The notes: generated from the letters alone by a model not told the origin. Counted from the stretch's first letter, positions 37,415 through 46,672 are shown. The stretch: 64,000 nucleotides of DNA from Brachyspira pilosicoli P43/6/78 (GCF_000325665.1 NC_019908.1:2480001-2544000), one strand, 5' to 3'. Numbers and translations: made by a program.

Positions 37415-37443
37415 TTGATTTTATAGTTTATTAGGCTTATAAT
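37415..37443 (+). promoter_or_regulatory. Promoter of the DegT-type aminotransferase gene
   Basis: TTGATT (37415-37420), a 17-bp spacer and TATAAT (37438-37443) lie about 100 bp before the start codon. The rest of the 330-bp gap is extremely AT-rich and shows nothing else beyond the hairpin at 37227. Confidence 0.55.
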
Positions 37444-37544
37444 AGTAAACATAATTTAATTAACATATTTATTTGAAATTATATAATAAAATATAATAAA
37501 TTATAATAAAATAGTAATATAATAAATTAATAAGGAAAATCACA

Positions 37545-38753
37545 ATGAACAAAATTATACCTTTCTCGCCGCCTGATATTACAGACAATGAAATTGAGGC
37601 TGTAGTTAATGTTTTAAAATCCGGCTGGATTACTAGCGGACCTGTAAACAAAGAGCTTGAAGAGGAGCTTTGTAAATATATAAATGTTAAAAGGGTAAAG
37701 CTATTGTCTAGTGCTACTATGGCTATGGAGCTAGCTTTAAAAATATTCGGAGTTACTGAGGGTGATGAGGTGATAGTGCCTGCGTACACTTATGCTTCTA
37801 CTGCTAATGTGGCTATACATTTGGGGGCTAAGGTTGTGTTTATTGATGCGGCTGATAATGACTTTAATATAGATTTGGAGAAACTTGAAAAGGCTATTAC
37901 TAGTAAAACAAAAGCTGTTATTGCTGTTGATGTTGGCGGTAAGCCTTGCGATTATGACGGCATTATAAAAATACTAGAAAAGAAAAAAGATTTATTTACT
38001 GCATTAGAAACTAATAAATATCAAAAGCAATTAAACAGGGCTTTGTTTTTGCTTGATGCTGCTCATTCTATTGGTGCTTTTTATAAAGGAAATAGGGTAG
38101 GAAGTCAGGCTGATTTTTCTTCTTTCTCATTTCATGCTGTTAAGAATGTTACAACTGCTGAGGGCGGGGGATTGAGTTTTAATGATATTGGAAATATTAA
38201 CGCTGATGAGATTTATAGAGAAGTGTCTGTTTGGGCTTTGAATGGGCAGAACAAAAGTGCTTTAGATAAAACTAAATTAGGAAGCTGGAGATATGATATT
38301 GAGGTTGCAGGTTATAAATGCAATATGAGTGATATTCATGCGGCTATTGGTTTATCGCAATTAAAGAGATATGATGATATGCTTAAAAACAGAAAAAACA
38401 TTGTGAATATATATAACAGTGTTTTGAGTGCGAGCAAAAAAGTTATACTTCCTGTATTCAAAGACGATGAGGCTGAATCATCTTATCATTTGTATTTATT
38501 AAGAATTAAAGACTATGAGGAGGCTGATAGGGATTTGCTTATAGAGAAGATGGCAGAGCTTGGCATAGTGCTTAATGTGCATTATTTGCCTCTTCCTTTT
38601 CACAAAGTTTATAAAGATTATGTAAATGCTGATTATATAAATGCTTTTAATTTGTATAAGAATGAAGTAACTTTGCCATTATACAGCACACTTAAAGAGG
38701 AGGACGCTTTATATATTGCTAAGAATATTTTTAGGTATTTGGAGAGCAACTGA
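37545..38753 (+). CDS. DegT/DnrJ/EryC1/StrS family sugar aminotransferase
   Basis: A 402-residue PLP-dependent enzyme. Family features in order are ITDNEIEAVVNVLKSGWITSGP at the N-terminus, SSATMAMELALKIFG, YTYASTANVAIHLGAKVVFID and LLDAAHSIGAFYKG. The Schiff-base lysine is in SFHAVKNVTTAEGGGL, and the C-terminal part contains YHLYLLRI. Such enzymes transfer an amino group onto a nucleotide-linked keto sugar for surface polysaccharide. No other glycan genes flank it, so the exact sugar cannot be named. AAGGA lies before the ATG. It appears to be a single-gene unit. Confidence 0.93.
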   Translation: MNKIIPFSPPDITDNEIEAVVNVLKSGWITSGPVNKELEEELCKYINVKRVKLLSSATMAMELALKIFGVTEGDEVIVPAYTYASTANVAIHLGAKVVFIDAADNDFNIDLEKLEKAITSKTKAVIAVDVGGKPCDYDGIIKILEKKKDLFTALETNKYQKQLNRALFLLDAAHSIGAFYKGNRVGSQADFSSFSFHAVKNVTTAEGGGLSFNDIGNINADEIYREVSVWALNGQNKSALDKTKLGSWRYDIEVAGYKCNMSDIHAAIGLSQLKRYDDMLKNRKNIVNIYNSVLSASKKVILPVFKDDEAESSYHLYLLRIKDYEEADRDLLIEKMAELGIVLNVHYLPLPFHKVYKDYVNADYINAFNLYKNEVTLPLYSTLKEEDALYIAKNIFRYLESN

Positions 38754-38849
38754 GTTTAGGGATAAGCGGTTGTATGTTGTTTAATATGTGTAAATGAATG
38801 TAAGATAATATTTATATTTTGTTATAGATAAAAAGCTATATTTTATAAA

Positions 38850-38914
38850 ATGCAGTTCTTTTGCTTCTTTTATACCAATAAAAGAAGTGGGGTGCGGGGC
38901 AAAGCCCTGCAAAT
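38850..38914 (+). repeat. Interspersed repeat, short module B copy
   Basis: Runs from ATGCAGTTCTTTTGCTTC through the perfect 10-bp stem CTTCTTTTAT / ATAAAAGAAG (loop ACCA) to GCGGGGCAAAGCCCTGC. It is the most compact form of the repeat and sits in the gap before the GH3-like gene. Confidence 0.75.
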
Positions 38915-38950
38915 ATTTGACAATAAAAAAATTAAAATTGAGTAATCATA

Positions 38951-39865
38951 GTGTTTTATATTTTTGTTAGTTTGATTATTGTTATTATAGCTCTCCTTTT
39001 CTGCTATCTCTATTATGAAATAAAAATACATAACACTAAAAAAATAAATAATAATCTGCAAATAATGCTCGCTGTTAAAACTTATGATAATGACTTAATT
39101 AACATAATAAAAGATGATGATGTTAAAGGAATAATAATTAACATAGCTGACATTAATACAATTGAAAAACTAATAAAAAATATAAAAGAAAATCTAAACA
39201 AAAAAATATTCATAGCATTAGATGAAGATTATAAGCCTACGCATAATTTATTTTTTAACCAGCACTTTAAGGTTTATCAAAGCTATATTGGTGAGAGGCA
39301 AAGCGAAACTTATGCCTACAATATTGCTAAAAAAAGAGCGTCCACTCTTAAAGATATTGGCGTTAATATGTTTTTATCTCCTGTGGTAAATACTCTCTGT
39401 AATGAAAAATCTCATCTAAAAGAGCATATCTTCAGCGGCGATAAACAAATTGCTTCAAAGTTAATATCTCAAACAATTAAGGCGTATAAAGACAGTGGCG
39501 TTCTCACCGCCGCAAAATATTTTCCAAAATACTATAATGATGAGTTATATATAGAAGATAATATAAAAAATGTTGAAAATATAATCGACTCAAAACAAAC
39601 ATTTTTGTCGGCAATAGAAAGCGACTTTTTTGTGATGAGCCATATTAAAAATGAAAAATTATACAGAGATTATCTTTTTAATAGCCTTCATTTTAAAGGC
39701 GTTGTAATGAGTGATTATATTAATAAATATTCTCTTATAAATACTAATTTGCTTAATGTTATTGATTATAGGTTTTATAAAGCAAACAGGCTAAAGATAA
39801 AAAATATTAAAACAGAGGATAGTGAATTATGCGTAAAAATTTCAAAGTTGTTAAATCGATTATAA
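38951..39865 (+). CDS. Membrane-anchored, degenerate GH3/NagZ-like protein
   Basis: A 304-residue protein starting at GTG, with an N-terminal membrane segment at about residues 2-24. The rest follows the NagZ layout. AYNIAKKRASTLKDIGVNMFLSPVVNTL parallels the block of the next gene, and FKGVVMSDYINKYS parallels its nucleophile loop. The catalytic His/Asp loop KHFPGHGDT is replaced by KYFPKYYNDE, so glycosidase activity is doubtful. Its end overlaps the start of the NagZ gene by 37 bases, so the pair likely arose by duplication and is co-expressed. A role as a non-catalytic partner is possible but unproven. Confidence 0.7.
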   Translation: MFYIFVSLIIVIIALLFCYLYYEIKIHNTKKINNNLQIMLAVKTYDNDLINIIKDDDVKGIIINIADINTIEKLIKNIKENLNKKIFIALDEDYKPTHNLFFNQHFKVYQSYIGERQSETYAYNIAKKRASTLKDIGVNMFLSPVVNTLCNEKSHLKEHIFSGDKQIASKLISQTIKAYKDSGVLTAAKYFPKYYNDELYIEDNIKNVENIIDSKQTFLSAIESDFFVMSHIKNEKLYRDYLFNSLHFKGVVMSDYINKYSLINTNLLNVIDYRFYKANRLKIKNIKTEDSELCVKISKLLNRL

Positions 39866-40915
39866 TTTTATTTAGTGTTATGATTATTGGCTTACTTATT
39901 AATTCTTGCACAAAAAAAAGACAGCATCACAGAAGATGAAAAATATATTTTGGAATTGAAAAAAAAATATTCTTATTTGTCTAACTATATAGATGAAGTT
40001 AATAGTATGAGCATTGAAGAGAGGAGAGGGCTTCTTACTATGGTGGGCATCACTGACACAGTATTAAGCAAAGAGACCATAAAGACATTAAAAGATAATC
40101 ATGTTTCTGGAGTTATACTTTTTAATTACAACATAGTAGACGAGGAACAATTAAAAAAACTCACATCAGATTTAAAGAAATATGTTAACAAAAATATGTT
40201 AATTTCTATAGACGAAGAAGGAGGCGAAGTCTTTAGAATACCTTTCGACAAATACAAAGACATTTCAGCCAAAATGATAGGCGACAGCAACAGCATTGAA
40301 TATGCATACAACATAGCATATAACAAAGCAAAGTTTCTAAAAGATATGGGTATTAATATGATACTTGGTCCGTTATGCGATGTGCCAAGCAACAAAGATT
40401 CTTATATATACAATAGAAGCTTTTCTACAAATGTTGAGATGGTTTCAAAGATGGTGGAAGCTACAATAAAAGCTCAGAAAGATGCCGGTATTATAAGCGT
40501 TGTTAAGCATTTTCCTGGTCATGGGGACACTGCTGTTAATTCGCATAGTGAGTTTCCTATTATAGATAAAACTTTAGAAGAGCTTAAAAATAAAGAATTA
40601 ATACCTTTTCAAAAGGCTATAGATTTGGGTGCTGAGATGGTTTTAGTTTCGCATATAAAAAATAAATATATAGATGATACACTTCCTGCTAGCATGTCAG
40701 AAAAGTATAGAAAGTTACTTGAGGAAGATATGGGTTTTAAAGGGGTGATTATTACAGATGACCTCGTTATGACAGGAAAGATTGAGAGCACTATCAATTA
40801 CGGTATAAATCTTACAAGCAATATTTATAAGAATGTAAAAGAGATGTTTAGAAATATAGAACCAGATATAATTTCATGTGCTAAGGTATTAAAGATAATG
40901 AGAGAAAATACCTAA
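39829..40915 (+). pseudogene. nagZ: NagZ-like beta-N-acetylhexosaminidase lipoprotein, interrupted by a one-base frameshift
   Basis: The natural start is ATG 39829, which gives a lipoprotein signal ending LLINSC (Cys27). An eight-A run (39912-39919) then throws the frame off, and a stop follows after KKRQHHRR. Removing one A gives CTKKDSITEDEKYI and a continuous 361-residue GH3 enzyme. Motifs are GVILFNYNI, ISIDEEGGEVFRI, the His/Asp loop KHFPGHGDTAVNSHSEFP and the nucleophile Asp in GVIITDDLVMTG. NagZ-type enzymes remove N-acetylglucosamine from muropeptides. The predicted lipid anchor puts this enzyme in the periplasm, unlike the cytosolic NagZ of enteric bacteria. The gene overlaps its degenerate paralogue upstream. 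Confidence 0.83.
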
Positions 40916-40938
40916 CACACAAAATTATTATTTAGTTA

Positions 40939-41235
40939 TTAATTAGCTTTTTTCTTTTTTCTGTTGCTGTTTGGATTTCTTTTATAAGTAAGAGTAGAAT
41001 CTAATCCTTTAGCAACGAATTCATTTATTATGTTTACTACGGTATGATATGTTACATTATATTGTTTAGCGATATCAGTATGTGTAAGCCCAGTGTTTTT
41101 TTTATCATCTAAAGCTAATATAATGTTTGCTCTTGATATCAACCTTTTAGATTTACCTTCATTTTTAATAAAGTCTTTAATCTTTTGTTTTTCTTCCTCT
41201 TTTAAAGATATTATGTGTTTAGTAGTTATACTCAT
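40939..41235 (-). CDS. IS630-type transposase N-terminal HTH domain, stand-alone
   Basis: A 98-residue protein matching only the N-terminal part of IS630/Tc1-like transposases: LKEEEKQKIKDFI, then SRANIILALDDKKNTGLTHTDIAKQYNVTYHTVVNIINEF and GLDSTLTYKRNP. It ends in a Lys-rich tail (RKKKKAN). No DDE catalytic domain follows downstream and no terminal repeats are evident. It is either a remnant of an insertion or a small domesticated DNA-binding protein. The ATG has an upstream GGAGG ribosome-binding site, so it can be expressed. Confidence 0.65.
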   Translation of the reverse strand: MSITTKHIISLKEEEKQKIKDFIKNEGKSKRLISRANIILALDDKKNTGLTHTDIAKQYNVTYHTVVNIINEFVAKGLDSTLTYKRNPNSNRKKKKAN

Positions 41236-41461
41236 TTTTTAAACCTCCAATTTTAATACTAAAACAGCTAATTTTAAAAAAGATATTGTTTAAGCTAAAA
41301 ATTATTTTTTAACTTAAATACATATAACATAAAAACACAAAGAAAAATATAAAAATACCATTTAATTCATATCATATTTTAAGGGGACAATATAACACAT
41401 TATAAAAAAATATCAATATGAAAAAGAATTAGTTCCCTAATATATGAAATATTATTCTATT

Positions 41462-42106
41462 TTATATGTCCAATAATGCAAAATTTACCTCCTTATATGT
41501 TTTTTTCATACCCCTCAAATAATATAAACATGTATTTTTGGTATTATGTAAAAAGTTTTCATCGTTTATAGAAGATAAATTTATATTAATATTTACTATA
41601 GAACATTTTGCCGCAGCATATAGTATTGTATATGCACATACTATATCGCTTATAACGCCCTCATTGCCATATTTGTGAATTATCTCAAAATGCTCTAATA
41701 ACTCATAACAGCTTTTAAGCGTTTGAAGAGGAGGCTCTAATGCTTTTTTTGCTGCCTCAGAGATAGCATTTTTTCTTATTTCTTTTTGTTCATCGGTATC
41801 TTTAGGCAATTTGTATGCGTCCATAATTAATTGAAACATATCAGCATCTTTATCTACAATTTCTATTAACTGAGATTTTATTTGTTTTATATTTTCTACA
41901 GCATTATTGAAAGCAATTTGTTTTTCTGTTTCTAATTCTTTAAACTTTTTTTTGTTTACGGTGAGATGAGCGACCATTCCAGCCAAAGCACAAGCCAAGC
42001 TAGCAACAACAGCAGTAACGCTTCCGCCACCAGGAGCAGGCAATGATGAATCTACATCATTAATATAATCTAACACGCTTTTGTTTATGAGCTTTTCCAT
42101 TTTCAA
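41462..42106 (-). CDS. Cyclodeaminase/cyclohydrolase (FchA/FTCD) family protein
   Basis: A 214-residue helical protein. Its N-terminal block SSLPAPGGGSVTAVVASLACALAGMV is the hallmark of formiminotetrahydrofolate cyclodeaminase and methenyl-THF cyclohydrolase FchA. The middle contains VDKDADMFQLIMDAYKLPK, also typical. It would act in folate one-carbon metabolism in the cytoplasm. Stand-alone proteins of this size are common in anaerobes. AAGGAG lies before the ATG. The neighbours do not add information on its substrate. Confidence 0.9.
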   Translation of the reverse strand: MKMEKLINKSVLDYINDVDSSLPAPGGGSVTAVVASLACALAGMVAHLTVNKKKFKELETEKQIAFNNAVENIKQIKSQLIEIVDKDADMFQLIMDAYKLPKDTDEQKEIRKNAISEAAKKALEPPLQTLKSCYELLEHFEIIHKYGNEGVISDIVCAYTILYAAAKCSIVNININLSSINDENFLHNTKNTCLYYLRGMKKTYKEVNFALLDI

Positions 42107-42221
42107 AAATCTCCTTAAAAGTTTTTTAATGTTTTTTTGTGATGCGGTTAATAATTTATTAGAGAGTTCAATATACTAAAGATTTTATATTTTGTCAAAA
42201 ATATTTTTTAAGTTTTCTATT

Positions 42222-42325
42222 CAACTTTTTCCCGCCTTCGCACCAAAGGCACTTCCTACGGTCGCTTTGCGGACTTCGTCAAAGTTTTTACCCTTCGGGC
42301 ACGCTTCGCGAAAGTGCATATACTA
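42222..42325 (+). repeat. Interspersed repeat, module A copy
   Basis: Begins CAACTTTTTCCCGCCTTCGC and contains CTTCCTACGGTCGC, GCGGACTTCGTCAAAG and the CTTCGGGCACGCTTCGCG block ending AAAGTGCATA. It lies within the 867-bp gene-free stretch 42107-42973, which holds three repeat segments and no gene. Confidence 0.7.
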
Positions 42326-42406
42326 TAGCTAATATTTTTTTGAATATATAAATCTGAAATAATGTTTATATTTTTCTATCTACCTAAAAAGATATATTTT
42401 ATTAAA

Positions 42407-42545
42407 TTGCAGTCTTTTTGGTTCTTTGTGCCAATACCGAAGGTACTTCCTACGGTCGCCCTGAAGGACTCCCTTCGGTCGCAAAAGAACTGGGGGTACT
42501 GCACGGTGTGTGCTTCGCAAGGGGCTAGTCTCCGCAAACAATAAA
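42407..42545 (+). repeat. Interspersed repeat, module B copy
   Basis: Runs from TTGCAGTCTTTTTGGTTC through ACTTCCTACGGTCGCCCTG and GGTCGCAAAAGAACTGGGGG to GGGGCTAGTC near 42530. Two antiparallel reading frames inside it are accidental. Confidence 0.75.
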
Positions 42546-42637
42546 AAATCTAAAAAATATTTTGACAAATTTCAATTTTTTAATATACACTAAAACAAAT
42601 GTATTTTATTAACTTATGTATATTATATAAATGTTAT

Positions 42638-42905
42638 CAACTTTTTTGTCGCTCTCGCTGTGCGGACTTCGTCAAAAAGTTGCAAAAAACGCAAGTGTTT
42701 TAGCTTTATATTTTGGAATATATAAAACAATATTTATATTTTGTCTATACATAAAAAGTTAGGCTTCATTAAATGCAGTTCTTCGCGAAGCGTATCCGAA
42801 GGATATAAGGTTCTTTTATACCAATACCGAAAGGTACCTACTTGGTAAAAGAAGTGGGGTGCGTACCCTAAGGGTACGCTTCGCAGGGGCAAAGCCCTGC
42901 AAATA
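42638..42905 (+). repeat. Interspersed repeat, full A+B copy
   Basis: Module A (CAACTTTTTTGTCGC, closing AAAAAGTTGCAAAAAACGC) leads through the linker GTGTTTTAGCTTTATATTTT and TACATAAAAAGTTAGGC to module B (AAATGCAGTTCTTCGCGAAG through GGGGCAAAGCCCTGCAAATA). This is one of the most complete copies and shows the order of the parts. Confidence 0.8.
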
Positions 42906-42973
42906 ATTTATAATTAAAAACTAGAATTTTAGACAATATAAAAATCTTTAGTATATAATAAATACAATAACTC

Positions 42974-44101
42974 TCACTTCCTCTTTAAGTGCTTAAACTG
43001 CTCCTTGGTTGCTTCTATTATCTCGTCTAATGTCATGTTTTCTCTGCCTAACTCTCTTTCTAATTCCTCCATCTTTTTACTCTCTTCAAGCAATGCTTTT
43101 TCTCTCTCCCTTTTTTGTTTCTGTAGTATTCTTGCTCTTTCTAATAATTGCTCTTCTGTATAATAGGGCTTTATGAGTTTTTCTTTGTCTCCCTCTCTTA
43201 AATAGATTTTTAAAAAACTTAAAAAATCAAGCCATAATGTTGGTATGTTGTTTTTATCTTTTGCTTTTAATTTGGCATATTTAATACACTCTCTCCAATC
43301 ATACTTTCTCTCGTTAAAAATCTTTAATAATAGCTCTTGTTTTTCTTTACTCTTAAAACCGTATAACTCAGAGATTTTGGAAGCATTGTTGTAAGTAAAA
43401 TTATTAAATACTTGGCATAATTCTAATACAAAAGAATCAAACTCTGAGAGAAGAAAATTACTATTAATTATATTATTATTTGTATTATTAATTATATTAT
43501 TATATTTAACTTTTTCTTTAATACCATCTAAGCAATTTTGATTATACTCTTTTATATTATTTGATAAATCTGTATCATCATTTAATTTAATTCTATTAAC
43601 TAATTTTATTTTTGCTAATGAGAAAGCATCATCATTTTTATTAGTATTATTATTTTTATTAATATCTTCTTTATACTCTTGAATGTTTATATTAATTTCT
43701 TCATTGTTAGTGATTTCTTCATTGTTTTTTAATTCTTCATTTTCTAACTTTTCATTCTTTTTATTTAATTCTTCGCTTTCTAATTTTTTATTTTCAAGAT
43801 TATTTATATATATCTTTCTCTTGTCTACGTTCTTCTCTTTTATATCATAAACAACCCTTATATAATTATGCTCTTTTAGTTCTGATATGCATCTCGATAT
43901 GCTTACATTGCTCATAGAATACAAATTAGCAAAATAGGCATTTGTGGCAAAACAGTAGCCTTTCTCATTGCTGAGGGCTGTAATCTCTCCGTATATTAGT
44001 CTTGTGAGAGGGCTTAATCTTTTATCGTATCTAACGTTTGCGGGTATTATGGCATAATAATTTTTTTTGTCTTTATTATTATTATTATTATTATTATTCA
44101 T
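42974..44101 (-). CDS. Replication-initiator-type helix-turn-helix protein
   Basis: A 375-residue protein. A run of Asn at residues 2-9 leads into a winged-helix domain at about 15-100 (YYAIIPANVRYDKRLSPLTRLIYGEITALSNEKGY, then FANLYSMSNVSISRCISELKEHNYIRVVYD). This pattern is seen in replication proteins of plasmids and phages. The middle is low-complexity and Asn/Glu-rich, and the C-terminus is a charged helical region (EQLLERARILQKQKREREKALLEES) that may form a coiled coil. It stands alone among repeats with no phage or plasmid genes, so it may be a relic of a mobile element. The exact function is unknown. Confidence 0.7.
   Translation of the reverse strand: MNNNNNNNNKDKKNYYAIIPANVRYDKRLSPLTRLIYGEITALSNEKGYCFATNAYFANLYSMSNVSISRCISELKEHNYIRVVYDIKEKNVDKRKIYINNLENKKLESEELNKKNEKLENEELKNNEEITNNEEININIQEYKEDINKNNNTNKNDDAFSLAKIKLVNRIKLNDDTDLSNNIKEYNQNCLDGIKEKVKYNNIINNTNNNIINSNFLLSEFDSFVLELCQVFNNFTYNNASKISELYGFKSKEKQELLLKIFNERKYDWRECIKYAKLKAKDKNNIPTLWLDFLSFLKIYLREGDKEKLIKPYYTEEQLLERARILQKQKREREKALLEESKKMEELERELGRENMTLDEIIEATKEQFKHLKRK
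44073..44099. repeat. ATT trinucleotide microsatellite
   Basis: About eight to nine ATT units at the very start of the minus-strand HTH gene encode its poly-Asn run. Changes of whole units would lengthen or shorten the N-terminus without shifting the frame. Confidence 0.8.
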
Positions 44102-44315
44102 TATAAAAACACCTCTAATAAATTTTCTTTATACTAAATTCAATTTTTATAATGATTTATAAGCTTAATTTGCTGGATTTTATGATTTTTTGTAAATTTT
44201 TTTCTAATTTTTATTATAATTAATATGGTTTTATTACGATTTTTAATTGTTAAGTATAAAAAGTATAGTTTATAGAGTAAACTGTAAACAAATAGTAAAA
44301 AAATGTAAATAAATA

Positions 44316-44344
44316 TTGACATTTCTTGATAATTTTTGTATATT
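44316..44344 (+). promoter_or_regulatory. Promoter of the PepSY-like gene
   Basis: TTGACA (44316-44321), a 17-bp spacer and TATATT (44339-44344) are followed within 7 bp by the AGGGAG ribosome-binding site, so the leader is very short. Confidence 0.7.
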
Positions 44345-44366
44345 ATAGTTAGGGAGTTTATTATTG

Positions 44367-44798
44367 ATGGCTAAAAGATATTCACTTCTAATTATCGTTT
44401 TTGTAATGCTATCTTCTGTATTATTTGCCGATGATTGGATGCTTCCTGCTTCTGCATTGCCAAAAAAAGCACAGGACTTTATTGCTTCAGCCTATCCGGG
44501 TGTTACAATATGGAAGGTTGAGCGTGATGACGGAAAGTTTGAGGTGGATTTATCTAATGGTGTTTCTATAGACTTTTTTATGAATGGCGATTGGAAGAGC
44601 ATTGACGGTGAATATATGGGAGTTCCTAAAAGTGTGCTTCCTGCCAATATAGCGAATGTAGTTGAGAAGACTTATCCTTCATCTATAATCATAGAAATAG
44701 AGAAAGAGTGGGGTAATTACAAAGTAAAGCTCAATAATATGATGGAATTATATATTTCAGCAGATGGTCAATTAATGGGTCAGAAATTCGACGACTAA
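44367..44798 (+). CDS. Secreted PepSY-like (DUF2874-type) protein
   Basis: A 143-residue protein with a Sec signal peptide (LLIIVFVMLSSVLFA, cleavage near residue 20). Two similar copies of a PepSY-like repeat follow: ALPKKAQDFIASAYPGVTIW with VERDDGKFEVDLSNG, and VLPANIANVVEKTYPSSIII with EIEKEWGNYKVKLNN. The domain is found in periplasmic proteins thought to inhibit or bind partners, but the role is unsettled. I start at ATG 44367 rather than the TTG one codon earlier because of the AGGGAG position. It has its own promoter and appears monocistronic. Confidence 0.83.
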   Translation: MAKRYSLLIIVFVMLSSVLFADDWMLPASALPKKAQDFIASAYPGVTIWKVERDDGKFEVDLSNGVSIDFFMNGDWKSIDGEYMGVPKSVLPANIANVVEKTYPSSIIIEIEKEWGNYKVKLNNMMELYISADGQLMGQKFDD

Positions 44799-44819
44799 AA
44801 AAATTATTATTAAATAAAA

Positions 44820-45027
44820 TGTAAGTGTTCTAACTTTATCTTTTTGAATATATAAAATAATATATATTTTGTTATATGTAAAAAGCTATAATTTATTAAA
44901 TGCAGTTATTTTGGTTCTTTTATACCAATACCGAGTAGGTGCCTTGCCTACGGCACGCAGAGCGTCGGCAAAAGAACTTGGGTGCTGCACGGTGTCTGCT
45001 TCGTTAAGGGCAAAGCCCTGCAAATAA
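44820..45027 (+). repeat. Interspersed repeat, linker plus module B
   Basis: The AAGTGTTCTAACTTTATC linker is followed by AAAAAGCTATAATTTATTAA and then ATGCAGTTATTTTGGTTC, ending in AAGGGCAAAGCCCTGCAAAT. The middle contains GTGCCTTGCCTACGGCACGC, a local inverted repeat. Confidence 0.75.
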
Positions 45028-45067
45028 AAAACATAAAAATTTTTAGTATACATCAAAAAATATAACT

Positions 45068-46354
45068 TCACCCATCTTGCGAAATTATATAGTCGCTAGC
45101 ACTGTAAAGAGAACCTATCACCAATGCTGGTATATTCTTCTCCTTAGATATCTTTTTCATCTCTTCTACTGCCAAGTCAAAACTCTCTATATGATACACA
45201 TTCTCTTTTTCTCTTAAATATTCATAAGTCTTAAAACTGTCAGAATCTTTATACTTTGTCTTAGCAGAACTTATTATAATAATATCTTTGTTTTCTTTTA
45301 ATACCTCGCACATTCCGCCTACATCTTTTTCGCTTATAGGAGCAAATAATATCACAACACTATCATACCATTTATAAATAGTCTTTAATATTCTGCTTAA
45401 TGATTTAGCATTATGAGCACCATCTACTATAATGTCTGGATTTCTCTCTATAAAAGTTAATCTCGCCTTTATATTAAAATTACGAAGTGAGTCTATTGCT
45501 TTTTTTATATTTTCTTTTTTGCTTTCTAATAGTGTAAAAGCTTTGAATGATAATGCTATATTTTCGCTTTGATGTTCTCCTAAAAGTGTGGTTGTAAAAT
45601 GATATTTATTTTCTTTTTCTATATAATCAAACTCTAATATTTCACTTGTGTTTTTTATGATATTAGAATAAAAATCTTTACCAAATGTATATAGTGTGCT
45701 ATTTTTTTCTTTTGACACATTTTCTATTATTTCAATAGAGTTTTTCTCTTGCATTGCTGATATTACTATAGAATTATTTTTTATAATGCCAGCCTTTTGA
45801 TAAGTTATCTCTTCTATGGTGTTTCCTAATATATCAACATGGTCATAAGAGATAGAAGTTAATATACTAATAGAAGAGTTTACAATATTAGTACAGTCAA
45901 ACCTCCCCCCGATGCCAACCTCTATACAAGCATAATCTACTTTGTTAATAAAAAAGTAATAAAGCCCTATTATAGTAAAAAACTCAAAAACGGTTATACT
46001 CTCATCAAGTTTATTTTCTTCTATTACATTCTTTATCTTTTTTACTATAGAAATAAAATCATTCTCGCTAATCCATTCATCATTAATAGATATTCTCTCT
46101 CTTTCGTTTATGATGTGCGGAGATATAAAAGCACCTGTTTTGTAATTGCACGCACTAAGCATATGAGCCAAACTCAAAGTAGCAGAGCCTTTTCCTTTTG
46201 TGCCTGTAATGTGTATTATTTTGAAGTTTTGTTTATAGCCTAATATATTTAAGATATTTTCTACATTGCTTATATGATTATTATTTTTTTTATGAAGATT
46301 TTTTTTATTCATAAAAGAGTATAGATAATCTAAAGCGTCATTAATATTTTCCAT
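45068..46354 (-). CDS. folC: Folylpolyglutamate/dihydrofolate synthase
   Basis: A 428-residue Mur-ligase-family enzyme that adds glutamate to folates. The motifs seen are the ATP loop ITGTKGKGSATLSLAHML, SPHIINERERISIN, GVGIGGRFDCTNIVN-like IEVGIGGRFDCTNI, ISYDHVDILGNTIEEIT and the C-terminal VDGAHNAKSLSR. The frame is open further upstream, but the start at 46354 (MENINDALDYLYSF) fits family alignments. The longer form would begin inside repeated non-coding DNA. The gene is flanked on both sides by interspersed repeats and has no operon partner. Confidence 0.93.
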   Translation of the reverse strand: MENINDALDYLYSFMNKKNLHKKNNNHISNVENILNILGYKQNFKIIHITGTKGKGSATLSLAHMLSACNYKTGAFISPHIINERERISINDEWISENDFISIVKKIKNVIEENKLDESITVFEFFTIIGLYYFFINKVDYACIEVGIGGRFDCTNIVNSSISILTSISYDHVDILGNTIEEITYQKAGIIKNNSIVISAMQEKNSIEIIENVSKEKNSTLYTFGKDFYSNIIKNTSEILEFDYIEKENKYHFTTTLLGEHQSENIALSFKAFTLLESKKENIKKAIDSLRNFNIKARLTFIERNPDIIVDGAHNAKSLSRILKTIYKWYDSVVILFAPISEKDVGGMCEVLKENKDIIIISSAKTKYKDSDSFKTYEYLREKENVYHIESFDLAVEEMKKISKEKNIPALVIGSLYSASDYIISQDG

Positions 46355-46398
46355 ATTGAAGTTTTCCGTTTTGTCATAAAAATATGCTATATATATAC

Positions 46399-46592
46399 TG
46401 AAAAAATTGAAGTTTGTCAACTGCGAGCCTTACCCTTCTGGTACGCTTCGCGAAGAACTGCATTTAATTCAATCAACCTTTAGGTATAAACAAAAAATAT
46501 TATTTTATATTTTATAGATATTCATACATATAAAGTAAAAAACATTTGCACTTTTTGCAACTTTGACGAAGTCCGCAAAGCGAAGGCGGGAA
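46399..46592 (-). repeat. Interspersed repeat, inverted copy upstream of folC
   Basis: Starts with a 57-bp stretch that recurs at 46930 (AATTGAAGTTTGTCAACTGC and on to GGTACGCTTCGCGAA). It then runs through GAACTGCATTTAATTCAATC to module A in reverse orientation (CACTTTTTGCAACTTTGACG to GGCGGGAAAAAGTTGA). Confidence 0.7.
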
Positions 46593-46672
46593 AAAGTTGA
46601 AAAAAAATTACATAACAAAATATAGTTATTTAACTACATACTAAAAATTTTTAAGCTTTTAAAAGTATTTTT

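Noticed and set aside
42362-42568. Two short antiparallel reading frames
   Set aside because: They lie wholly inside an interspersed repeat copy, and their residues simply translate repeat modules found elsewhere.
42974-44101. Prophage or integrated plasmid marked by the replication-type HTH gene
   Set aside because: No integrase, capsid, mobilisation or partition genes and no attachment repeats are seen around it.
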